From Fen-1258 sp964449775 (GTDB taxonomy: Bacteria; Bacteroidota; Ignavibacteria; Ignavibacteriales; Melioribacteraceae), in contig CAYVBQ010000007.1 in NCBI GenBank assembly GCA_964449775.1, positions 1 to 64,000 on the forward strand: a stretch of DNA of 64,000 bases, written 5' to 3'. The translations under genes were made by a program, and so were the position numbers. The notes under the pieces were generated by a model. It had not been told where the DNA came from. It saw only the letters and a list, made by a program, of their open reading frames with translations, and searched no databases. This document shows positions 44,971 through 52,339 of this stretch, piece by piece; the stretch's first letter is position 1; each line of letters starts with the position of its first letter.

Positions 44971-44982
44971 ATTGTAAACAAT
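44971..44982. promoter_or_regulatory. Candidate operator upstream of the RHH/mazF pair
   Basis: ATTGT and ACAAT arms flank two bases, about 37 bases before the antitoxin start. Ribbon-helix-helix antitoxins commonly bind such short inverted repeats. In AT-rich DNA a chance match is possible. Confidence 0.25.
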
Positions 44983-45004
44983 TAATGAAACTCATTTTTC
45001 TACA

Positions 45005-47992
45005 TTAATTGGGCTTGATGATTATCCCTTTATTCCTGTGCCCATTTATTTTAATGGTTAGCGGTTGTTCCAATTGAATATGTTTTGTAAAATTTTTACG
45101 CTCAATTGTTTTCTGCTGCAATAACCAATTCCAATCAATAAAACCTTGTTGCGTGAAACCGTCCACTGTGAAGTAACCGATCTTAAATGAAGTAAGGTTC
45201 TGGAAAAAATGTGACCCTTGAGAAGGAGTAACATTGAAGTCAGTAAAATTTGATTCGATGATTGCCTTAGCGCCGTTGATCTGTTCCCATGTTACAGGAA
45301 TACCAAGCCACGGATCAAGCGTTCCCCATCTTCCAAGACCAATTAATAGATATGGCAGATCATTGTTAATCATCTTGGAATTGAACTGTGCAATTTCGTG
45401 AGCAACCTCATGAGTGAACTTGCGGTCAAACTTTTCAAGATCAACACAAACAATATCTTTGACATTTTTTACAACGCCGTGTCCCAATACTTGATCACTT
45501 CTACAGATCAAAGCAGCGGATTCAACATTATCTAGATCCAACTCTTCAATTTCATTATTAATAACAAGAGGACGCATTTGAAGTAGTCCGAACTCTTTCG
45601 GTTTTCCTTCAGGCACTTTTAAGTTAACAGCGAATTCAAGTTCTACCGGAGAGCCGGTGCCCCACGTTCCCATCTCGAGCAGTAAATCCAATATTTCAGG
45701 TAATGGAAAAACTTTTTGTTTGATGATTGGCGCGAGTGTAAAGACTTTTGGACCCGGTCTTCCAATGCCATCAGAAATGATCTGATTTTCTTTAGAGTAA
45801 GTTGAACAGACACTATCGAGAGTGCCGTCCTTTTCTGCATCGGAGAGAGGATATTTTTTAACCAACCGTTCTTCATCAATGTTTCTATCAGTGTATTCTT
45901 CATTCATATCAAGCGCAAAAAAATCATGCGGTGTGTATTTCAAAATATCCTCGAGGCTTCCAATTTGAAGTGGGTGTAGCGGGAATTTTGGACAGAAACG
46001 AAAACTCAATCCGCCATCCACAATTGCTTTACCAAGACCGGGTGCAACGGCAACAGTTCCGTCGGTTGATTTGAGGGGCGGGTTAGGATAAAAATTATAC
46101 GATTTTGCAACACCGGAAAACTCCGGATAAAATTTTCCGTTGTGTTCTGCGCCAACTAATTTTTGGATTATCACCGCCATCTTTTCTTCTTCGAGACGAT
46201 AGGTTGTTACTTTAAAATAATCCTTTGACTTCTGAAAAAAGATTGAAGCATAAATTCGTTTGATTGCATGAAAGAGCTGCTTAAGTCGAACTTCAGGATC
46301 AGGATGACTATTCGGCAACATAAAAGTATCATAAACACCCGCGAATGGCTGTCCTTGTGAATCTTCAAGAAGACTTGATGAGCGAACTGCGAGCGGCTCA
46401 CGTACTAAGTCAAGAAACGCTCTTAAATCTTCAACAACAAAGCGTGGAAAATTATCCGCGATAAAAAATTTCTTCATTAAGTCTTTATCGTCCTTAGACT
46501 TTAACGCGAAGTCATGCAGAGCATTCTCATCTAAATATTGATCAAAGACATCTGTGCCTAAAACAACTGCCGGAGGAACATAAATTTTTACATTTTCAAA
46601 ACGGTACCGGATCTCAAAATTACTGAGAAGTGTATTTACAAAACCAAGACCGCGTGCTTTTCCGCCAAGAGAACCACCACCGATTCGTGCAAATGTTGTT
46701 GTTACATCAAATGTTTCTTTATGAAAATCCGAGATTACTCCTATCTGCCGCGACTTTCTGAATTCACGAACGTAGTCAATCAAAAGTTTACGTAACGCAG
46801 ATGTTGATTGAAAATCTCCAACCTTTTTAGGTCTAAGTTGATGAGCCAGCCAAAATTCAGTACGAGCTTTTAACCAATTTGAGAAATGATTGCGTGAAGC
46901 GTGGTAACGAATACTTTCATCGGGTACAATTTCAAGTTGCTCTTCTAACTCTGTTAAATTTTGGGCGCGTCCTACTTCCTCTCCATCATCATCTCTGAAT
47001 ATAAAATCGCCGAATCCAAAATGGTGCATCATAAAATATTTCACATCTTCAAGCAGCGTAGGAGAATCTTTTTCTAAAAAAGTTGCACCGATTGATGACG
47101 CTAATTTTCCAATACTATTATTAGTTGATTGAAGAAGAATCGGTACATCAGGTTTCCGTTCTTTAACTTTTTTCGCAAATAAAATACCGGCTTGCGGATC
47201 TCGCTTGCCTTCACGGGTAAAATCAACATCTGAGATTATTCCAAGAATGTGTTCTTCATACTTTTCAAAATAATCCCAGCCCTCTTCAAAACTTGAGCAC
47301 AATAGAATTTTTGGGCGGGCACGCATCCTTAAAAATTTATGAGAAAGATTAATTCCTTCAGAGATCAAACTCTGAGATTGCTTCAGCACCTCCGTGTAAA
47401 TCAAAGGTAAGTAGGATGAATAAAAGCTAATGTTGTCTTCAATAAGAATTATGGATTGCACACCGACGTGCTTTGTATCGTGCTCAACATTCAGACGGTC
47501 TTCTAAAAATTTTATTATGCCGAGTACTATTCTGTAATCACCTTGCCAGATAAAAACTTTGTCAAAAACAGAAATATCTTTAGTGGAAATTAAATCCGTC
47601 ATCTCACGGTTATCATAACTTAAAAGTACAACCGGAATATCTAAACCACTCTCTTTCACTTTCTTAGCAAATGTGAATGCGGACATGTCTTCGATATGAA
47701 GAGTGGTTATGATTAAGTCGAATCGCTTTTCTTCTTTAGCAATACGAATGGCTTCCTCACCGTTTGAAACGTTAATAAGTTCCGGCGAATGACTAAGATT
47801 TAATCCTTGATATTCTTGACGGATCAATTCATAAAGACGATTATCCTCTTCGAAGATGTATGAATCATACAGACTGGAAACGAGTAGAATATCGCGGATG
47901 CGGTAGCGCATCAAGTTATGGAAATCCTGAAATTTTGAATAGCGGCTTCTCTGAATTAATTCTTTATCGAACTTGATTGTATGATGATCCAT
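45005..47992 (-). CDS. Receiver-like / PEP-synthase-like ATP-binding domain protein
   Basis: This large protein (995 residues from ATG 47992) starts with two response-regulator-like domains. The first lacks the phosphoacceptor aspartate (LIITTLHIEDM); the second keeps it in GIISDVDFTREG. A PPDK/PEP-synthase N-terminal ATP-grasp domain follows: IGGGSLGGKARGLGFVN near residue 430, PLAVRSSSLLEDSQGQPFAGVYDTF near 530 and VELEFAVNL...FGLLQMRPL near 790-815. The swivelling phosphohistidine and PEP/pyruvate barrel domains of true PEP synthases are missing. It may be a signal-controlled phosphotransfer or ATP-binding protein; the substrate is unknown. The TTG at 48001 is an alternative start. Confidence 0.82.
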   Translation of the reverse strand: MDHHTIKFDKELIQRSRYSKFQDFHNLMRYRIRDILLVSSLYDSYIFEEDNRLYELIRQEYQGLNLSHSPELINVSNGEEAIRIAKEEKRFDLIITTLHIEDMSAFTFAKKVKESGLDIPVVLLSYDNREMTDLISTKDISVFDKVFIWQGDYRIVLGIIKFLEDRLNVEHDTKHVGVQSIILIEDNISFYSSYLPLIYTEVLKQSQSLISEGINLSHKFLRMRARPKILLCSSFEEGWDYFEKYEEHILGIISDVDFTREGKRDPQAGILFAKKVKERKPDVPILLQSTNNSIGKLASSIGATFLEKDSPTLLEDVKYFMMHHFGFGDFIFRDDDGEEVGRAQNLTELEEQLEIVPDESIRYHASRNHFSNWLKARTEFWLAHQLRPKKVGDFQSTSALRKLLIDYVREFRKSRQIGVISDFHKETFDVTTTFARIGGGSLGGKARGLGFVNTLLSNFEIRYRFENVKIYVPPAVVLGTDVFDQYLDENALHDFALKSKDDKDLMKKFFIADNFPRFVVEDLRAFLDLVREPLAVRSSSLLEDSQGQPFAGVYDTFMLPNSHPDPEVRLKQLFHAIKRIYASIFFQKSKDYFKVTTYRLEEEKMAVIIQKLVGAEHNGKFYPEFSGVAKSYNFYPNPPLKSTDGTVAVAPGLGKAIVDGGLSFRFCPKFPLHPLQIGSLEDILKYTPHDFFALDMNEEYTDRNIDEERLVKKYPLSDAEKDGTLDSVCSTYSKENQIISDGIGRPGPKVFTLAPIIKQKVFPLPEILDLLLEMGTWGTGSPVELEFAVNLKVPEGKPKEFGLLQMRPLVINNEIEELDLDNVESAALICRSDQVLGHGVVKNVKDIVCVDLEKFDRKFTHEVAHEIAQFNSKMINNDLPYLLIGLGRWGTLDPWLGIPVTWEQINGAKAIIESNFTDFNVTPSQGSHFFQNLTSFKIGYFTVDGFTQQGFIDWNWLLQQKTIERKNFTKHIQLEQPLTIKINGHRNKGIIIKPN

Positions 47993-48069
47993 AAAAATCA
48001 AAATTGTGCGGCACTAAATTAAGGAACTGAAGATTTGCATACTACTAAAAAATCGTCCTTCAAGATGAA

Positions 48070-48104
48070 AACCTCGAAGGTCTTTCTTAGTGACCTTCGA
48101 GGTT
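48070..48104. repeat. 13-base perfect hairpin repeat (CCTCGAAGGTC family)
   Basis: AACCTCGAAGGTC and its exact complement GACCTTCGAGGTT flank nine bases. No U-run follows on either strand, so it is not an obvious terminator. It looks like an intergenic palindromic repeat. Confidence 0.65.
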
Positions 48105-48240
48105 GCTAATTATACGGGTGGAAATTGATAAGGATTTTGGGAAAGCAAATCTAAAAGAGTTTATACTTTTGGTTTTAAGTTAGAAGAGGAAATTCTTTTA
48201 GAATCTTTTTGTGCTTGAGGTGAGAATATCAGTTTATACA
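48105..48240. other. Gene-free spacer
   Basis: Between the CCTCGAAGGTC hairpin and the antitoxin remnant, about 135 bases are AT-rich with no ORF, tRNA fold or strong hairpin that I can see. With its flanks it forms the 360-base gap between the large PEP-synthase-like gene and the GIY-YIG gene. Confidence 0.5.
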
Positions 48241-48370
48241 TTACCAATCAAGCTGTTCTGAATACTCACTGCGATCTGTTGCTGCTTCTTTTACTATTGA
48301 ATCCGCCATACAGGGAATGCTGTTCAAATATTCAGTATCGTTTAATTCACCTTTACTTGCCTTTATTCTT
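48241..48370 (-). pseudogene. C-terminal remnant of an AbrB/MazE-type antitoxin
   Basis: Minus-strand translation gives IKASKGELNDTEYLNSIPCM followed by ADSIVKEAATDRSEYSEQLD and W, ending in TAA at 48241. This matches the C-terminal tail of AbrB/MazE antitoxins (K-GE-EYL-SIPGM-SI ... E-LDW). The DNA-binding N-terminus is missing; the upstream DNA instead encodes the end of a GIY-YIG protein, which overlaps its first codons. No partner toxin is seen beside it. Confidence 0.7.
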
Positions 48371-48773
48371 TTCGAATATCGAGCCACATATTGTTATTAG
48401 ACAGCCTTTTTATTTCTTTAGCTTTTAATTGTTTGTTTAATAACTGTACATTCTGATCATGGCGAAAAATTGTTAAAAGAAGAATTTCTAATTCTCTTAT
48501 TTCCTCCGCTGTAATATTATCATGTACTTCAAAAAAAGAATAATAGTCCCAATCTTTTTTATTTTTATCATGGTTTTTTAGCCTACCGAATATGCCCGTT
48601 TTCTGGACTTTACCTATTCCACCAACACCTATATACTTTACTTTGTAAGCATCGTTTTCTTTTTTATAAAGAACATAAAAACCTCTTGTAACTGGTAAAT
48701 CAAATTTCCATGTGCCTCTTTTTTCATACAAACGGCAACGTTTGATTAATCTTAGTTCGGATTGTTTAGGCAT
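48363..48773 (-). CDS. Stand-alone GIY-YIG-like nuclease domain protein
   Basis: From ATG 48773, after a GGAGGAAGG ribosome-binding site, this is a 136-residue protein. The GIY and YIG halves appear as GFYVLYKKEN and VKYIGVGG. The catalytic arginine is probable in GIFGRLKNH and the metal-binding glutamate in EIRELEILLLTIFRHD. There is no additional DNA-binding domain. Such small proteins occur in mobile and accessory regions; the target is unknown. The TTG at 48785 overlaps the ribosome-binding site and is rejected as start. Confidence 0.72.
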   Translation of the reverse strand: MPKQSELRLIKRCRLYEKRGTWKFDLPVTRGFYVLYKKENDAYKVKYIGVGGIGKVQKTGIFGRLKNHDKNKKDWDYYSFFEVHDNITAEEIRELEILLLTIFRHDQNVQLLNKQLKAKEIKRLSNNNMWLDIRKE

Positions 48774-48898
48774 TCCTTCCTCCAATAATTATTTATGAAT
48801 TATGGATATTTGTATTTCGACTTGCTCACTCTCTCTACATGCTAGTTATTTGGTCTTTTATCTTTTGTTCGAAGATTGTGATGAGTCCTTTGTTTATC

Positions 48899-48973
48899 TT
48901 AACTAAATTTGACTTTATACCAAAGAGCGTCTATAAAAAGTATTAAAACTACTATGATAATTAAATATACCAT
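48899..48973 (-). CDS. Possible 24-residue single-span membrane microprotein
   Basis: ATG 48973, preceded by a good AAGGAATAGAAA site, opens a 24-codon frame MVYLIIIVVLILFIDALWYK plus VKFS, ending in TAA. The first 14 residues form one membrane helix. It starts 20 bases after the stop of an exported-protein gene, so it could be the last gene of that transcript. Such short hydrophobic frames can arise by chance, so confidence is limited. Confidence 0.4.
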   Translation of the reverse strand: MVYLIIIVVLILFIDALWYKVKFS

Positions 48974-48993
48974 TTTCTATTCCTTGCTTAAAT

Positions 48994-49536
48994 TCATTCA
49001 AACTGTGTAGTATAAAATTTATATCCGTCCAAAAATTCTAACAATTCCTGATTTGAATTACTTTTATGAAGTAGTTCGTTAATATACTCCCAGTTTAATT
49101 TTTCTACTGTTTCTTTACTGATAACAAGTTGTCCATCTAACGTCTTGTCTTCTCCTATTTTATGTCCATACGAATCACGTTCAATGGAAAAAGAAGCAAC
49201 ATATAATTTTATTGATTCCGCAGTTGGTATTTTCTTAAATACACCTCTTGCAGATTTAAATAAATAGTCTAAAATCTTATTTGTTCTAATTTCTCCGGCA
49301 GTTTTAGAACCACCAAACATTTCGTTCGCTGCCATAACCCATTTTGTTGAGAGATCATTTAATTCAATAGTTATAGAAATGTTTTTCTCATCATCGAGAG
49401 TTGCTCCTTTAATTTTTATCTCATTATCGGAATTAAAAGGTTTTACTAAATTGGTAACATTTTTAGTTTGACCTAATACTATCTGTGGAAGAAAAACTAT
49501 CATGCTGATAAAGAAGAATTTTAATACGCTTTTCAT
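48994..49536 (-). CDS. Exported protein of unknown function
   Basis: The 180-residue protein has a clear signal peptide (MKSVLKFFFISMIVFLPQIVLGQ, cleavage probably after G-Q). The mature part contains no motif I recognise. It is lysine-, glutamate- and aspartate-rich and probably soluble in the periplasm. It follows the repeat lipoprotein gene by 52 bases in the same direction, so the two may act together at the cell envelope. Confidence 0.7.
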   Translation of the reverse strand: MKSVLKFFFISMIVFLPQIVLGQTKNVTNLVKPFNSDNEIKIKGATLDDEKNISITIELNDLSTKWVMAANEMFGGSKTAGEIRTNKILDYLFKSARGVFKKIPTAESIKLYVASFSIERDSYGHKIGEDKTLDGQLVISKETVEKLNWEYINELLHKSNSNQELLEFLDGYKFYTTQFE

Positions 49537-49588
49537 TCTTTTTATTCCTCAATTAATAAATAGTACTAAAAATTCAGTCATTTCTAAC

Positions 49589-51205
49589 TTATTCTTGCTT
49601 AATTATTTTACCTTCCTTATTTATAAAAGTTCTATAAACTTTATTATTTTCATCATACCTCGAACGAATTATTGCAACACCAAATCTTGGAGAATTATTC
49701 AACTGTCCATCCATTCCATAGAAACTTGTTTCAATTTGATTCCCTTTATCGTCATATTTATTACGTACTATTGCAACTCCAAACATTTTGTCATTAACTT
49801 GTTGTCCGCTGCTGTCATAATAAGTTGTTTCTATTTTATTCCCTTTATCATCATATTTAGCACGAAAAGTTGGTACGCCAAACATTTTGTCATTGATGAG
49901 TTGCCCAGTGACACCATAAATACTTTTTTCGATTTGATTTCCTTTATCGTCATATTTCCAGCGAACCATAGGAATTTCTGATTCAAGATCTCCCTTTAAT
50001 TGTCCGTCTGTGCCGTAATAACTTCTTTCAATCTGATTTTCATTATCATCATATTTGAAGCGTTTTATGGCAACGCCAGACTCCTTTTCATTTACAAGCT
50101 GACTATTTATTCCATAAAAACTTTTTTCAATTAGATTATCTTTGTTGTCATATTTCCACCGAATCATTGGGATTCCAAATTTAAGGTTTCCCTTTAATCG
50201 TCCGTCAATGCTATAATAGCATTGCTCAATTACATTTCCTCTATCATCGTATTTCCACCGAACCATCGGAATCCCATCCTGAATGTTTCCCTTTAATTGT
50301 CCGTCAATATCATAATAGCTTTCCTCAATTACATTACCTTTATCATCATGTTTAGAACGAATAATTGCAAAACCAGATTGACTATTTAATTTTAATGTTT
50401 CACTAGTTCCATAAAAACTTGTTTCAATATTATTTCCTTTATCATCATACTTTCTACGGATAATTGCAGCATCGTAAGGTTTACCTAATTTTAACTTTTC
50501 ATTAATGCCATAATAACGGGTCTCAATTATATTTCCATCAGAATCATATTTTGAACGTTCAATGGCAACGCCAGACAGTTTATTGTTGATCGGATGCCCT
50601 TCAATGTCATAATAGCTTTGTTCTATAAGGTTTCCAATGCCATCATATTTCATTCTAATTTCATGCAAACCATAAATGTTTGTCGTTCGGTTTCCATTTT
50701 TGTCAAGTCTAATTGATTTAATCCTTTGACCACTTTTATCTAAAGTCCAATAATACTGCGCAACACCAAATTTATCTTCAATAATATTTCCGTCAAGATC
50801 ATAGTTAAACAGAGATTTTCGAAAATCATTTTCATCCAAAATAATACGGTTAGAATAAACACCACTCAAAGTATCCAACATCGGTTCATCGTTAGTATTT
50901 AGATAAGTTCTTTTTTCAATTCCCTTAGAATACTCAATTTTGATTTTTGATACTTTGGATATTGGATCTAACTTCGCTTTCCCATTTTCAAGATACTCGA
51001 CCAAAACAACTTTTCCATTATCATCATATTTAAAATGATAGCACTTTGTTGTAAGTGCAAAATTATCATCTAATGGATATCTACCTTTTATTCCCGACTT
51101 GCTATCTATGGTCACTGTTCTAAAGTAATTTGTAGGTTTTTTAGAACAACTAAAAAAGAATAAAGAATTAAGTATTAGTACAAATAAAAATATGTTTTTT
51201 TTCAT
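49589..51205 (-). CDS. YD/RHS-like repeat lipoprotein
   Basis: The 538-residue protein begins with a lipoprotein signal peptide ending LFFFSC (Cys20). From about residue 181 to the end it consists of roughly ten tandem repeats of 33 residues with consensus (A/P)-I-x-R-x-KYDDKGN-x-IE-x-(S/T)-YYG-x-DGQL-x-x-D. The motif is related to the YD repeats of RHS proteins and WG/MORN-type antigens. Repeats are very alike, suggesting recent expansion. ATG 51205 follows GGAGAAAG. It is probably a surface-exposed beta-structure of unknown partner. Confidence 0.78.
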   Translation of the reverse strand: MKKNIFLFVLILNSLFFFSCSKKPTNYFRTVTIDSKSGIKGRYPLDDNFALTTKCYHFKYDDNGKVVLVEYLENGKAKLDPISKVSKIKIEYSKGIEKRTYLNTNDEPMLDTLSGVYSNRIILDENDFRKSLFNYDLDGNIIEDKFGVAQYYWTLDKSGQRIKSIRLDKNGNRTTNIYGLHEIRMKYDGIGNLIEQSYYDIEGHPINNKLSGVAIERSKYDSDGNIIETRYYGINEKLKLGKPYDAAIIRRKYDDKGNNIETSFYGTSETLKLNSQSGFAIIRSKHDDKGNVIEESYYDIDGQLKGNIQDGIPMVRWKYDDRGNVIEQCYYSIDGRLKGNLKFGIPMIRWKYDNKDNLIEKSFYGINSQLVNEKESGVAIKRFKYDDNENQIERSYYGTDGQLKGDLESEIPMVRWKYDDKGNQIEKSIYGVTGQLINDKMFGVPTFRAKYDDKGNKIETTYYDSSGQQVNDKMFGVAIVRNKYDDKGNQIETSFYGMDGQLNNSPRFGVAIIRSRYDENNKVYRTFINKEGKIIKQE

Positions 51206-51313
51206 TTTACTTTCTCCCCGTCATATCCTCTCCACTTCATTTAAATAAAAAGGACGCAACTTTCATTACATCCTTCATAGAGGCACTGACATGCCTACAC
51301 ACAAAGACATAAG

Positions 51314-51406
51314 AAAGCGCGTCCATATCTGGACGCATCTCTCTTGCCTGTTCTTGTGTGTTTAAAAATTGTCAGTTTTCAGTTAAGAACAACGCAATAG
51401 CTGCGT
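51314..51406. repeat. Direct repeat, left copy (around a two-gene cassette)
   Basis: This 93-base segment runs from AAAGCGCGTCC to CAATAGCTGCGTT. A diverged copy lies at 51950-52043. Both contain a GCGTCCA-TGGACGC-type palindrome, a TGTTCT-GTGTGTTT stretch and AACGCA-ATAGC-TGCGTT. Nothing in it codes for protein. Confidence 0.7.
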
Positions 51407-51445
51407 TAGTATTATTTAGTTTGCTAAAAAGCTCCTTTCAAAAAA

Positions 51446-51661
51446 TTACATACTGTTAAAAACAAAGTGTGCCGCTTGCGGTATAGTAATAGGCACAAAG
51501 TAATCCGATGGAAATAAGTAATCCTCACCGGACTCATCAATTATCCGTATTAATTTTTTTCCTTTCGCAGAAGCATCGTCAATAACTTCGTATATTTTTC
51601 TGAGTTCAAGCGATGCTTCCATTTCAGAATTTTTAACACAAACTACAAATTCCGTATTCAT
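51446..51661 (-). CDS. Small conserved protein of unknown function (cassette gene 2)
   Basis: The 71-residue protein reads MNTEFVVCVKNSEMEASLEL, then RKIYEVIDDASAKGKKLIRI and IDESGEDYLFPSDYFVPITI. The patterns CVKN-x-ASLELRK-Y-V and DESGEDYLFP-YFVPI-LPQA recur, to my memory, in many hypothetical proteins from diverse bacteria. It has no signal peptide or membrane span. It is read together with the preceding 77-residue gene, two bases apart, and may be its partner. Confidence 0.7.
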   Translation of the reverse strand: MNTEFVVCVKNSEMEASLELRKIYEVIDDASAKGKKLIRIIDESGEDYLFPSDYFVPITIPQAAHFVFNSM

Positions 51662-51663
51662 AA

Positions 51664-51897
51664 TTACCTCAAAAATCTTTTTATTTTGAAATCTCTCTTC
51701 CCAATTCCATTTGCTTCATACCAATGAATTTCAGCTTTTTCAATCGTTCCATCATGCAGCCGTACCAAAGCAGTTCCTTTTAGTTTCCTCCATCTGCCTT
51801 CACCATATTTCTTTTTTAACCGTTCAATTTCCCTAATACCGTTCTCAACGGCAATAATATCAATTTCTTCAATCTCATTAATTATTTCGAAGTACAA
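51664..51897 (-). CDS. Small basic protein of unknown function (cassette gene 1)
   Basis: The 77-residue protein starts at TTG 51897 after a GGAG site: MYFEIINEIEEIDIIAVENG, then IREIERLKKKYGEGRWRKLK. The rest contains GTALVRLHDGT and AEIHWYEANGIGKRDFKIKRFL. The GRWRKLKG core and the basic end suggest nucleic-acid binding, but this is inference. It lies directly upstream of the 71-residue gene inside the direct repeats. Confidence 0.68.
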   Translation of the reverse strand: MYFEIINEIEEIDIIAVENGIREIERLKKKYGEGRWRKLKGTALVRLHDGTIEKAEIHWYEANGIGKRDFKIKRFLR

Positions 51898-51949
51898 CTT
51901 TACTCCGGCTTAGTTTAGTATCAGACTTGATTCAATCACATCAACAAGT

Positions 51950-52043
51950 AAAGCGCTCCCATTTCTGGACGCAACCTTCTTACATGTTCTCGTGTGTTTG
52001 AAAATTGCCGATTTTCTATTAAGAACAACGCAATAGCTGCGTT
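51950..52043. repeat. Direct repeat, right copy (around a two-gene cassette)
   Basis: This is the partner of the repeat at 51314-51406, alike over about 93 bases with scattered changes, and sharing the AACGCAATAGCTGCGTT palindromic end exactly. The two copies enclose the small cassette, as expected of a unit inserted or duplicated by repeat recombination. Confidence 0.7.
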
Positions 52044-52103
52044 TATATTTTTACTTATAAAAAAAGAACAAAACTAAATTCACAAACTTCAACTGATCTT
52101 AAA
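52044..52103. other. Short gene-free spacer
   Basis: An AT-rich stretch between the right direct repeat and the gdhA-tail remnant. I see no feature in it. The whole gap 51898-52339 is otherwise filled by the direct repeat, the remnant and a palindromic repeat. Confidence 0.5.
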
Positions 52104-52243
52104 TTAACTTCCTTTTTTATGGAAGTCAATCATATCATTTAAAACAAAAACCTCACCAATTCCCCTCGATGCAACTTTTACAAATCCCCCGATGTTTGCA
52201 CCATTAACATAATTTCCCGGAGTACCATATTTTCCCGCTATAC
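52104..52243 (-). pseudogene. Copied 3' end of gdhA
   Basis: Minus-strand translation gives AGKYGTPGNYVNGANIGGFV plus KVA, nearly identical to the C-terminus of the gdhA product 1 kb away (AEKYGTPGNYVNGANIGGFVKVADAMLDQGIV), followed by an unrelated tail to TAA at 52104. The DNA match covers about 65 bases (52171-52236 against about 53231-53296). The rest of gdhA is missing, so this is a small duplicated fragment joined to a palindromic repeat. Confidence 0.8.
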
Positions 52244-52278
52244 GTAAAGACTCGCTGCGGCGAGTCTCTGCAAACTGA
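52222..52278. repeat. REP-like palindrome, copy 1
   Basis: The segment contains AGACTCGCTGCGGCGAGTCT (52248-52267), a near-perfect palindrome, with flanks TACCATATTTT and CTCTGCAAACTGA shared with 53082-53138. It follows the gdhA-tail copy directly. Confidence 0.7.
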
Positions 52279-52339
52279 GCATTTGGATGTAAATCTTTTA
52301 GCTGCTGTTAGCGGAAGTTAGACTGCCGAATGGACCCTT

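Noticed and set aside
48070..48104. Terminator after the PEP-synthase-like gene or GIY-YIG region
   Set aside because: No U-run follows the stem on either strand, and the hairpin lies upstream of the large gene's start, not after its stop.
49589..51205. CRISPR array or tandem DNA repeat
   Set aside because: The 99-base periodicity is protein repeats in one open frame with variation at silent and coding positions; there are no constant 25-40-base repeats separated by unique spacers.
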